Shown here piece by piece: positions 27,201 to 34,516 of a stretch of DNA of 55,899 nucleotides. A program made the position numbers and the translations under genes. Under the pieces are notes generated by a model, which was not told the origin of the DNA, did no database searches, and saw only the letters and a program-made list of their open reading frames with translations. The stretch's first letter is position 1; each line of letters starts with the position of its first letter. The DNA is from Candidatus Symbiothrix sp. (GTDB lineage: Bacteria > Bacteroidota > Bacteroidia > Bacteroidales > Azobacteroidaceae): positions 1 to 55,899 of the forward strand of contig JAISUM010000080.1 in the NCBI GenBank assembly GCA_031272095.1, given 5' to 3'.

Positions 27201-27510
27201 GGTTATCCGATGAGTTTTCAAAAGAATCAGTTTTGTCGCCGATTTTATCTTTCAGTGCATTTGCGAGTGAAATGTTGATATTAGTTCCCCGCCTGATTGT
27301 CAAGTCCAACCAGTCGTAACTCTCGAAACGGTTTGCCAAACCGCACTGAATCAAACTTGTTTTGCCTGTCCCCGATGCACCGTAAAGTAACAGTAAATCC
27401 GACTGGAAGGTCATTTCGTAAAGCGCTCTGACTTCTTCATCTCTGCCAAAATAGAAATCTTTATCTTCGCGGGTGTAGGCGTCCAAATATTTGAATGGAT
27501 ATTTTTGCAT
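24247..27510 (-). CDS. STAND NTPase with YD-like repeats and C-terminal membrane helices
   Basis: This 1087-residue protein starts like the nSTAND1 group: FKYLDAY-REDKDFYFGRDEEV (residues 6-27). Walker A is GASGTGKTS (44-52), Walker B LIFDQFEEL (126-134), with the sensor arginine R167 in SIREEYYG. A winged-helix-like region follows to about 390 (LLHFITSEGTKQPLS, NGVYEIAHDTLA), then a membrane helix near 432-452. Residues 480-980 hold many degenerate repeats of the type YDEMGNIAQT, YDSIGKLRKR, FDDNGYLISD, SDERGNMLEK, resembling YD/RHS beta-strands. The C-terminus has three more hydrophobic segments (about 1005-1087). STAND proteins switch on when the sensor part binds a trigger. The repeat part is the likely sensor, the membrane part a possible effector; this is inference. 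Confidence 0.85.
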   Translation of the reverse strand: MQKYPFKYLDAYTREDKDFYFGRDEEVRALYEMTFQSDLLLLYGASGTGKTSLIQCGLANRFESYDWLDLTIRRGTNINISLANALKDKIGDKTDSFENSSDNQNETELARQIKTLRLKYLKPIYLIFDQFEELYIMGDKKEQKTFYQTVKQLLSLNLPVKIIISIREEYYGHLYDFEKIVPEIYRKKLRIEQMTSNKVGDILRGINNPEKSTVTLPKGEEEILIQAIFDKLRTENKIGFELPDLQMLLDELYLQQTHDEQYKTEAVLNMDALNRTGAIGEILFSRLGKWKSQLQQEKNIVPETVDKMLLHFITSEGTKQPLSKNALSEKMPEIESNTLIEMLQFFVNKRILRFDNGVYEIAHDTLAKQLYDNRSEKEIGRQDTKEMINSRIALNELFTEKEIVQIEMYFNDNELSQKELDALKKSRNRGNRMRFISYIVLPIVIAIIWLFASYLPDKRQIDEYYTDYVFEKETVKGIFPVCDTLLNHLDSKYHFIYNRSRYQSVFGQSGRLEKVIYEDANGNPQEHPFAELLGRQGEAIQEFIYKKDTLHDVIVRNKNGALLKSKEPVWSSFKRYQSANERFLLDSLGRRSAITYWYRGNRVINENDIWEITIEYDEMGNIAQTVCKNRLNYDIPNKEGWSKVQIQRDVFGNMIRKIIVYEDVIKIVEINNGAIVAESYFDKNGKPCMKDGISRQTFKYNGSGLMTEKAFFDTNYNPVPQNGSTKEKIVYDAVYSDTLSIAFYMSERPFLIKKFNGKASYSQVIDYRVKNSVQRDTSITVEKTGYSYNLWINVRQEYDSIGKLRKRTYSSSVDSMSYIDYLQSKREFDDNGYLISDFVAIKTPTNYFRTIIEEYNDSGHIESTSGITDNGKILVEGDYYQIKYQSDERGNMLEKSFLSSENKPVKYIDSKNRYATMRCTYDESDFLLSESYFGIENEPVVADYYATLKRKHSKAFGFESVGVAFYDADGKLCANQKGANRIGGIRLEGNNHRYLLSASIYKKFPFVRVYLNIWLLLAVGWSSIGWFIGIPLTEWFGWWFSWKISPKQSISNKKPAAINWKKQTIYAIATAASVIILLYMYLLLFIL

Positions 27511-27521
27511 TGTCTTGATAT

Positions 27522-29504
27522 TTAATTTGTTTGAATTTGAAAAAGTGTTTTTTGTATTTTGCGGAAAGCGTCGAAAACGCAGTTAATATTATACTGTTTC
27601 ATATCTTCGTCTGTATTATGCTGTGTAATACTTTTGTATTCCAACTCCAATTCTTCCTTGTCGTTGATATATGCGTACTCCAATTTCTTTTCATCAAAAG
27701 CATTTGATTTGAAAAATGCGATACGGGTTAATTTTTCCAATATCAAAGCGTTGTAGTCAATTACGAATGGAAACAGATTTATGTTTTGTGTAGAATCACT
27801 GCCTTTATAAAGCAATACAGCATTGGAAAACAGCGCATTATCAGGTTGTTGAGAATTATCAAACTTCCTTTCTTCTTTTTCTGTAGCGCTTCCGCCAATA
27901 GTTGTACAATACAAATAGCGTTTGTCTATGTTCTTGATGTGAAAATATTCTATTTTTTTCATTGAGGCGATTTTGTAGTTCACTAAAAACCGGAAATTTT
28001 CAAAGAATACGGTCAAATATTTTTCGGCATAGTAGCAATCCAAAGCAGTGGAATTTGTGTCTAACTGTTCCAAATCAATGCAGGTAGTATATAATTCGCC
28101 GTTTTCATCAAACTTGTCTGCAATTTTCAGAATATCAGCAATAAACAAAATATCTTGACCTGTTTTTTGTTCTTTGTAAATCCCAATCAACCACCGTAAC
28201 AGATTGATGCGCGATTCGATTTTTAAACTGTTCATCTTAAAAAGTCCGGCAAATTGGTTGTACAGGTAATTTTCGGCAGGCAACGATAATGTTTGTTTAT
28301 GGACATCATCCCACAACTGAGCAAGGAAAGAAAAAATGACTAAATCAAGCGTTCTTTCCATAATGAACCGGCACTTTTCAATGTATTTGTTTTCTTCTAT
28401 ACAAAACAATTGTCGCAGTTGCTCGCCAATAATACTGACAAAACTTTCAGAAATATATTTTTTTGCATTGTCAAAATACTTTGAAAGCCCTTCTCTACCG
28501 ATTGTTTCATAGAATCTTTGCATTGAGGAATTTTGAGAAATACAGTTGTCTTTTATTGCTTCAATAATTCGTTTTACGAATATGTCGTTGCGTTTGATTT
28601 TACCGGTCAGATAATCAAATGTTTCTTCGTTCAATTCAAAAACAGGAACCGGAAGATTATTGTTGTACTTGTAATAGTAAATTTTTCCGTCAATAAAATT
28701 TCGTAATTCTTCAAAACTGACCACAGGTTTGTTGTTGTTTTGCGAGCGTTCGACAAATATTTTTCCATTGCCATCTCCGGTTAGAACCATTGTATTTGCA
28801 TTATTTGCCTGAAAATTATCGACATATTTTGCTATTGCCTGTTCTATTGTGCGCTGTATTTCCTTGACATCAAACGTATCATTTAATTTATTGACAGCGT
28901 TTAATATCACATTTAGCGTTTCTTTTTCGTATGCAATCCACGCAGGACTGTTTTTCTCTTTCAGATATTCGCTGAAATATATATGAAAGTAATTTCCAAA
29001 TCGTTCTTCAAAATCAGGTTGTTCGGTAATTTCTTCCAAACCCTCAAACTTTTCGGAAAGCGCGATAAAAAAGTTGGATTCTGTTTTTATTCCGTGATTA
29101 TCGAAATCAATTATTTCACTGGTTTTCACATCTCCCCAGGTAACGCTGTCTGCCGATATTTGCTTGCTAATTTCAGAAATCTTTGTTTTGAGATTGTTAC
29201 TGTCCTTTGTCTCAATCTTACCGACGGATTCATAATAATCGACCGCTGCAATGAGTGCTAATTTGACTGCTTTAACGGATATTTTTAACACGTCGTGGTT
29301 TAATTTTTCCGGCGCGGTACTTTTTAATTTACTGTCGAATAAGAATTTTTCCCAGTTATCGCCAAGAATATCCTTTGCAAGTGTGAATAAAGGTCCTGTC
29401 AACCCCGAATATTGCGCCACTTTTGGCAGAACATTCAGCGCTGTTTGTGCGATAAATTGCAAAGCAGCCGCACTGTGTTTAATTACAATTTCTTTTGTTG
29501 CCAT
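27522..29504 (-). CDS. Unknown 660-residue partner of the STAND NTPase
   Basis: I do not recognise this 660-residue protein. The first 60 residues are hydrophobic-amphipathic helices (HSAAALQFIAQTALNVLPKVAQYSG), not a clear signal peptide. The rest is largely helical, with low-complexity charged stretches and no catalytic motif I can see. TMVLTGDGNGKIFVERSQ around 240 is a beta segment with a glycine-rich loop. Its stop is 11 bp before the STAND start, so the two are cotranscribed and probably act together. Start ATG 29504 is preceded by a strong AGGAG site, which is part of a leader duplicated before the next gene upstream. Confidence 0.7.
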   Translation of the reverse strand: MATKEIVIKHSAAALQFIAQTALNVLPKVAQYSGLTGPLFTLAKDILGDNWEKFLFDSKLKSTAPEKLNHDVLKISVKAVKLALIAAVDYYESVGKIETKDSNNLKTKISEISKQISADSVTWGDVKTSEIIDFDNHGIKTESNFFIALSEKFEGLEEITEQPDFEERFGNYFHIYFSEYLKEKNSPAWIAYEKETLNVILNAVNKLNDTFDVKEIQRTIEQAIAKYVDNFQANNANTMVLTGDGNGKIFVERSQNNNKPVVSFEELRNFIDGKIYYYKYNNNLPVPVFELNEETFDYLTGKIKRNDIFVKRIIEAIKDNCISQNSSMQRFYETIGREGLSKYFDNAKKYISESFVSIIGEQLRQLFCIEENKYIEKCRFIMERTLDLVIFSFLAQLWDDVHKQTLSLPAENYLYNQFAGLFKMNSLKIESRINLLRWLIGIYKEQKTGQDILFIADILKIADKFDENGELYTTCIDLEQLDTNSTALDCYYAEKYLTVFFENFRFLVNYKIASMKKIEYFHIKNIDKRYLYCTTIGGSATEKEERKFDNSQQPDNALFSNAVLLYKGSDSTQNINLFPFVIDYNALILEKLTRIAFFKSNAFDEKKLEYAYINDKEELELEYKSITQHNTDEDMKQYNINCVFDAFRKIQKTLFQIQTN

Positions 29505-29556
29505 ATATTTATCTCCTGTTTATTAACGATTTAAATTGTTGCTTATTTCTTTTTCC
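29505..29556 (-). repeat. Duplicated leader with strong ribosome binding site, copy 1
   Basis: Read on the minus strand this contains GAAATAAGC, AATTTAAATCGTTAAT, AACAGGAGATAAA and TATATGGC. The same order and nearly the same bases precede the SH3b gene at 30665-30716. The AGGAG lies 8 bases before ATG, unusually strong for this phylum, where genes such as uvrA and ahpC lack it. Confidence 0.7.
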
Positions 29557-29587
29557 CAGTTTAATTTTTCCATCATTCATATCATTG

Positions 29588-30664
29588 TTATAGATGTTTA
29601 TCACAGTGAATACGAGTCATTTCATCATCAGTTCCATTATGATAGTAGTCGCTGTTGGGATTGGCACAATTCGAGTTCTTATTCCAATAGCATCCTGCGC
29701 ATACAGTTTTGAAAGAACCTGATTTGACAGATTTGCTTGTTGTTCTATTGCTTCGTGATGATTCACGATTAATCGTATGTCTTACTGACGTATCATAATC
29801 GTTGTTTCTACCACCGCTGCTGCCTGAATCCCAATCAATATCAGGATGTGTTCGCCAAAATTCTGCTTCTTCTCTTCTGGTTAGACCTTGCCCCGGAGCG
29901 AAAAACCCCAAAACAGCACCGACAATCACAGCCCAAACAGCATCAAATCCTATTGCAATAGCCGCTCCGAGATAAAGCATCAATAAAAACCACAAAAAGA
30001 TATTAGACCAATTTTCCATTAAATCTTCAAATACCGTTTTGACAGTTGCGCAAATCCTTATTGATAAATAAACAAGAAGAACACCATTTACAATTGTCCA
30101 AAACCAGCCTACTGTATCAGGCGACACAAAAAACATCTCGTTAGGAGCAAACAAAAAATAAATCAGACAGAGAACAGGTAGCGCAATCTCACAAATAAAA
30201 GCAAAAGTTCCCTCATCCCATCTTCCAAGTCCCAGAAACATTAATAGAAGAACTAAAACAAATATGATAGTTATCAATGGTTGCCAATCACTACTACTCA
30301 TTGCCTTGCTGTATTCAGTAGATGTAATATTCTGTGCGGCTACCTGTTTCTGCAAATAATCCATACTCACATACCCTGTTCGGTCTTTGTATTGAATTTT
30401 TGCCCAGTTATTGCTGATTTCCAGCACTTCAACGGTTTCATTTTGCGCCAGCGAGCCGATTTTAGAATATGCTCCGCCCGCGCCTGAACGTACATTCAGC
30501 GTTGTAGAGGTAACGGTGTATTTTTCCGCGCCCGACATCGGTTGCGCAATGCAGCAGAATAGCAGCAGCATTACTGCGCCGAAAATTGTAACTGACTTTC
30601 TGTTACTTGCGCCTGCTTTTATTGTGGTTGCAGGCGTCCACGCTTTGTTTGATAATGTTGCCAT
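29588..30664 (-). CDS. SH3b-domain membrane protein with cysteine-rich tail
   Basis: This 358-residue protein has an N-terminal hydrophobic segment (VTIFGAVMLLLFCCIA, about 25-42), a bacterial SH3 domain (about 46-108: TTLNVRSGAGG, SKIGSLAQNETVEVLE, WAKIQYKDRTGYVS), then four to five membrane helices (130-275). The charged C-terminal region ends in a cluster of cysteines and histidines (CAGCYWNKNSNCAN...HCDKH) that could bind a metal. SH3b domains usually bind cell-wall or other peptides outside the membrane. It is built like the next gene upstream. Function unknown. The start codon is fixed by the AGGAG of the duplicated leader. Confidence 0.75.
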   Translation of the reverse strand: MATLSNKAWTPATTIKAGASNRKSVTIFGAVMLLLFCCIAQPMSGAEKYTVTSTTLNVRSGAGGAYSKIGSLAQNETVEVLEISNNWAKIQYKDRTGYVSMDYLQKQVAAQNITSTEYSKAMSSSDWQPLITIIFVLVLLLMFLGLGRWDEGTFAFICEIALPVLCLIYFLFAPNEMFFVSPDTVGWFWTIVNGVLLVYLSIRICATVKTVFEDLMENWSNIFLWFLLMLYLGAAIAIGFDAVWAVIVGAVLGFFAPGQGLTRREEAEFWRTHPDIDWDSGSSGGRNNDYDTSVRHTINRESSRSNRTTSKSVKSGSFKTVCAGCYWNKNSNCANPNSDYYHNGTDDEMTRIHCDKHL

Positions 30665-30716
30665 ATATTTTATCTCCTGTTAATTAACGATTTAAATTTA
30701 CGCTTATTTCTTTTTA
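30665..30716 (-). repeat. Duplicated leader with strong ribosome binding site, copy 2
   Basis: Near-identical to 29505-29556 over about 50 bases, with small differences (one extra A before TATATGG; CGTAAATTT instead of CAACAATTT). Both genes then begin with MAT. It may be a shared regulatory leader or the trace of a gene duplication. Confidence 0.7.
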
Positions 30717-30735
30717 TCAACCTATTTTTTCCAAA

Positions 30736-32043
30736 TCAACCTCCCGCATACGGGTTCCAATTATCGCAGGTCATATTTTCCGGCGAAGGAAGATATTCTC
30801 CGCAAAGTTTGCAAGTTTGTCCTATACAATTACTGCAATCGCGACAATGTTGCCCGCCGCCGAGTCGTGGTTTGGAACTGTCGATAGAACTGCTCGTACT
30901 TCCGCTACCTTTGCCGCTTAACATTCCCCACAGGAAAAAGCCAAGAATCACCACGCACAAAAGTATGGATACTACGTTAATCAATGTAATGGCGATAATC
31001 GCAGCAGGAAACGCCACCGCCAGCAACGCAATAAAAAAGTTTCCATACCTGCTGAATCTGATATTTCGGAATACATCCATAACAAGGTATAAATCCGCAA
31101 TCAGAACACCTGCGGCAAGCGCCAATTTGCCAACTTCCTTGAAAAATTTACCCGACAAAAACATCTCAGCAAAAGGGTCGCCGATACTGTTTGAGTTCCG
31201 CAAGTCGCACACAATTATTAAAACAGCAATCAAATAAAGCGGCACAAGTGCGATAATGTTAGAATCGGATACCATCAAAATCAGAAATGCTAAAATGGTG
31301 AGGAGCGGAATAAGCCAATAGACGGCATCTTCAAGCCACCATTCCGCACTCTGAATCAATGCTCCTTTCTGTTGTGTTTGTGCCTGTTGCTGCATATCTA
31401 TACTTGTGCTGTCGGGGACGGCTCTAATATCATTGCTTGGGATAAATGGCTGAATATATTCGGCAGTTATACTTTTGCAATAAACGTTTTTACCGTTTTT
31501 ATCTTGAACATATTGCCGTGTTATATAAAACGGATTTTTAGTTTCTACATACCCTTTTTTGCCGTTATCTTTGGCATAAATTCCCTTTTGATAATCCACA
31601 TCATAGCGAATATCGGCTTTACGACCACTAATATTATCAACATATATTATTGTTCCTCTTTTTAGCGTGGCAATTTTTTCTTCGTGATAACTTCGGTCTC
31701 GAATGACAGTTCGATACACATCTATTTTTTTTGCAGTTACTTCCCGCCAGCCCCTTTCTTCTATATAAATATTGTCTGTTTCTATGTATGCCCACTGTCC
31801 TTGAAATCGAATTTTAGCCCAATTTTCTTCAAAGGCAAAAATACTGAAATTTTCATTTTTCTTGATTTTGCCGAGTTTTTTTGCTCTACTGTCTTTTTCC
31901 GAATACACTGTAACAGATTTCGACAGGGTATGCGCAGGATAGGTAATCCCGTAAGCCGAAATTGATACGGCAAACGACAATAGAAGCATTAGTGAGAATG
32001 TTTTTGCGCTGTTTGTGGGGAATTGAGTTGAATTTGTTGTCAT
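30736..32043 (-). CDS. Membrane protein with two SH3b-like domains and cysteine-rich tail
   Basis: This 435-residue protein has an N-terminal signal or anchor (FSLMLLLSFAVSISAYG), two SH3-like segments (about 35-95: VTVYSEKDSRAKKLG...WAKIRFQGQWAYIE; about 105-170: YRTVIRDRSYHEEKIATLKRG...GYVETKNP), a linker, and about five membrane helices (238-390). The tail has seven cysteines in a tight zinc-ribbon-like cluster (HCRDCSNCIGQTCKLCGEYL...TCDNW). It is a paralogue in architecture, if not closely in sequence, of the 29588-30664 gene, the other SH3b protein. Unknown function. It lies 14 bp after the family X-like gene. Confidence 0.75.
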   Translation of the reverse strand: MTTNSTQFPTNSAKTFSLMLLLSFAVSISAYGITYPAHTLSKSVTVYSEKDSRAKKLGKIKKNENFSIFAFEENWAKIRFQGQWAYIETDNIYIEERGWREVTAKKIDVYRTVIRDRSYHEEKIATLKRGTIIYVDNISGRKADIRYDVDYQKGIYAKDNGKKGYVETKNPFYITRQYVQDKNGKNVYCKSITAEYIQPFIPSNDIRAVPDSTSIDMQQQAQTQQKGALIQSAEWWLEDAVYWLIPLLTILAFLILMVSDSNIIALVPLYLIAVLIIVCDLRNSNSIGDPFAEMFLSGKFFKEVGKLALAAGVLIADLYLVMDVFRNIRFSRYGNFFIALLAVAFPAAIIAITLINVVSILLCVVILGFFLWGMLSGKGSGSTSSSIDSSKPRLGGGQHCRDCSNCIGQTCKLCGEYLPSPENMTCDNWNPYAGG

Positions 32044-32057
32044 AATATTTCAATTTT

Positions 32058-32420
32058 TTATGGCAGAATAAAAGCATTTTCCAATCTTTTTTCGTAAAAC
32101 TTGTGTTGATACAGGTTTTCAAAAAAGTTTTCTTCTATGGTCAAATTTATCGTTTCGTCATTTGAAAGCAATAAAATTTTACCGCTACCGTCATTTTTGA
32201 CACGTTTCTTCGCCGGATGAATTTTGACACTGCCGATATTTGAAATATCACATTCGTTCAAAAAACTTTCCGCCGCGATGTCAAGGCACAGTCCTTTTCC
32301 CGCGATGATGCAGGGTTTGAAATATTCGCAGTTCTCTTTGTGTATTTCCACAATTCCCCATTTTGCCTTGTAAAAGGGGATTCCGAACCGTTTGGTGAAA
32401 AATAACTTGTCGAATTTCAT
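32058..32420 (-). CDS. First gene of the island, possibly family X
   Basis: This 120-residue protein is unrecognised. The N-terminus KLFFTKRFGIPFYKAKWGIVEIH and the following LCLDIAAE have spacing like the family X gene at 23202-23582, suggesting distant kinship. It is beta-rich, with no signal or helix. It opens the leftward operon, and a weak promoter-like CAACTTTG (minus strand, 32465-32472) lies upstream. It is separated from the methyltransferase gene by 53 bp. Confidence 0.6.
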   Translation of the reverse strand: MKFDKLFFTKRFGIPFYKAKWGIVEIHKENCEYFKPCIIAGKGLCLDIAAESFLNECDISNIGSVKIHPAKKRVKNDGSGKILLLSNDETINLTIEENFFENLYQHKFYEKRLENAFILP

Positions 32421-32473
32421 ATTTTTAGTTTGAATATTGAGTGATTAGTGCTTAATTTCAGGGGGCAAAGTTG

Positions 32474-33178
32474 TTATACTCCCAAGCCGAAGATGCAGGG
32501 ACGTTTTGCTAAATTGGGCTGGTGTTTGCGCCATTCGGCAGGGATTTGAGTGCAAATCCATTCCGTATCCAAAGTAAGGTCGGCTGCCACGCAAATTTTC
32601 GTTGTCGGACGACAGGTTTTCAGCAGGTCGGAGAGGAGTTTGTCGTTGCGATAAGGCGTTTCAATGAACAGTTGCGTTTGATGTTCGGCATAAAGGCGTT
32701 GTTCTAATTGTTTGATTTTATGGATGCGTTGTTCGCTGTTGATCGGCAGATAGCCATTGAACGCAAAATTTTGTCCGTTGAACCCTGATGCCATCAATGC
32801 CAATAAAATCGACGACGGACCTGTCAATGGCGTTATCGGAATATGTTTTTGTTGCGCAATAGCCACCACATCGGCGCCCGGATCGGCAATCGCCGGACAA
32901 CCTGCTTCCGACAACACGCCAACAGAATGTCCTTCGGCGATGGGTTGCAGAAACGAGCTTAAAACAACGGGCGAAGTATGTTTGTTCAGCACAAAAAACG
33001 TCAAGCTGTCGATGTCTGTTGAGGCGTCATTTTGTTTCAGAAAACGGCGCGCCGTTCTGACATTTTCGACGATAAAATAGCGCAAGGAGCGTATTAGTTC
33101 GCGATTGTATGGTGGCAGGACTTTATCCAAAGTTGTTTCGCCCAAAGTTACCGGAATCAAATATAAGCGGGGCGTCAT
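32474..33178 (-). CDS. SAM-dependent methyltransferase of the RsmI/tetrapyrrole-methylase fold
   Basis: This 234-residue protein has the tetrapyrrole methylase fold seen in RsmI (16S rRNA C1402 2'-O-methyltransferase). LYLIPVTLGE opens it, VGVLSEAGCPAIADPGA is the SAM/substrate loop, and PLTGPSSILLALMASGFNGQNFAFNGYLP and IETPYRN follow. It differs from canonical RsmI (for example VTLGETTLDKVLPP at the N-terminus) and belongs to a Bacteroidota paralogue whose target I cannot name. It starts 3 bp after the PD40 gene and ends the operon. Confidence 0.8.
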   Translation of the reverse strand: MTPRLYLIPVTLGETTLDKVLPPYNRELIRSLRYFIVENVRTARRFLKQNDASTDIDSLTFFVLNKHTSPVVLSSFLQPIAEGHSVGVLSEAGCPAIADPGADVVAIAQQKHIPITPLTGPSSILLALMASGFNGQNFAFNGYLPINSEQRIHKIKQLEQRLYAEHQTQLFIETPYRNDKLLSDLLKTCRPTTKICVAADLTLDTEWICTQIPAEWRKHQPNLAKRPCIFGLGV

Positions 33179-33181
33179 TGT

Positions 33182-34516
33182 TCAATTGATTGCTTGTCGT
33201 GTAAGAAATTTATTTTCAGCATTGCGGGCGCTTTTGGTGAAAATTTCGTATTGGCGACGCAGGGTGGTCAGATTTTCTTCGGCGGACAGGATTTTCGGGC
33301 GCAGGGATGATTTTTGCGTGTCGTCTGCCGAAAAATAATCTTTTCGCAGTTGTGTCAGTTCGGGTTCCAACTGTTGGATTTGGCGGTTGATTTCTTGCGA
33401 TTTGACAAAAGTTTGCATTGCCGCATCGTTTTTAAAATCCATCAGCGAGGCATACACTAACCGATCGTTGATAACAAACGAAAAATTTTCTTGAGTTGTA
33501 TGTTGTTCGCTCTGAATATCGTGTTGCAGTTGTTTTAACTGTTGTGCATAATTGTTGTCGGCTTGCCAAGTATCGCGGATGGCGGTGATTTGTGCGCGAC
33601 GGATCAGCAGTTGTTCATCGTCGGTTTCGATCGCCGTAAATTCTTCATTCGGAATAAAAGTATAAACAATGACCTTGTTGGCAGCTTGTCCGCGATCGGT
33701 GGCGAAATAACCGATGTGGTGTGTTTCGTCGATTGCCATCAGATAATCGTTGGCAAGCGAATTGAACGGCATTCCTAACTGATTGGGAGCCAGCCAAGTA
33801 TCGTTGTTCAAGTTATATCGCGTAACATACAAGTCATAGCCGCCGATGGAGGAGGTGCGGTTGGAGGCAAAATAGAGCGTTAAGCCGTCGGGCATTACAA
33901 AGGGGAAATTGTCGTTTGCTAACGAATCGGATGCGAGCGACAGGCTGCGTTGGTCTGTCCATTCGTTTTGTAAACGGATTTCCGAAACAATCCGAAAGAC
34001 GCTATCTGCTTGCATTTCAGAAAAATAGCGCTTGTCGTGCAAAGGATTTTCATAGCTGACAGTTTCGCTGTGTTGACTGAGAAAACCGCTTTCGCCGGAC
34101 AGCCGATAAGCATCTAAAAAGCGTTTTTTGTCGATCAGCACGCTGTCGATGATTTGGATATTTTCGCAGCGCGACAACATTCTGGCGGCACGTTTGGCGC
34201 GTTCAATAAGTGTTGTAACAGATGTTGTTTCCGCTACCGGATTTTCCGATTTCAACAATTCGACGTATTGTGTCAAAATCTCTGCCGAGCGCTCAAAACG
34301 GTAAAGCTGATAATAAGCTTTGCCCATACAAGGATACAGCGCTAAACGATTTTTTGTCAGCGTCTTTTTGGTGGAGGCTTGCAAAATTTGTTCCGATGCG
34401 GACAGGACTTTTTCAAATTCGCCTGCACGAGCTAATGCCTGCACATCGGCAATTGTCTGTGCGTGTAAACAAATGCAGATGGTTGAAAAGAAAGTGATTA
34501 TCCAATATTTCATCAT
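33182..34516 (-). CDS. Secreted TPR-like/PD40 beta-propeller protein
   Basis: This 444-residue protein has a signal peptide (KYWIITFFSTICICLHAQ), a helical TPR-like first part (residues 20-110: ARAGEFEKVLSASEQIL, CMGKAYYQLYRFERSAEIL), then a WD40-like PD40 propeller section (about 200-290: NFPFVMPDGLTLYFASNR, GGYDLYVTRYN, LANDYLMAIDETHHIGYFATDR). The C-terminus is coiled coil. Proteins with TPR plus PD40 occur with OmpA domains in T9SS PorE-type proteins, but no OmpA domain is here. The start ATG overlaps the stop of the CDP-alcohol transferase gene (ATGA); the second ATG at 34513 is also possible. Confidence 0.72.
   Translation of the reverse strand: MMKYWIITFFSTICICLHAQTIADVQALARAGEFEKVLSASEQILQASTKKTLTKNRLALYPCMGKAYYQLYRFERSAEILTQYVELLKSENPVAETTSVTTLIERAKRAARMLSRCENIQIIDSVLIDKKRFLDAYRLSGESGFLSQHSETVSYENPLHDKRYFSEMQADSVFRIVSEIRLQNEWTDQRSLSLASDSLANDNFPFVMPDGLTLYFASNRTSSIGGYDLYVTRYNLNNDTWLAPNQLGMPFNSLANDYLMAIDETHHIGYFATDRGQAANKVIVYTFIPNEEFTAIETDDEQLLIRRAQITAIRDTWQADNNYAQQLKQLQHDIQSEQHTTQENFSFVINDRLVYASLMDFKNDAAMQTFVKSQEINRQIQQLEPELTQLRKDYFSADDTQKSSLRPKILSAEENLTTLRRQYEIFTKSARNAENKFLTRQAIN

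Noticed and set aside
20000..32450. Prophage or integrative element
   Set aside because: No integrase, recombinase, phage structural or conjugation gene, and no flanking tRNA or direct-repeat attachment site could be seen; the island borders are repeats only.
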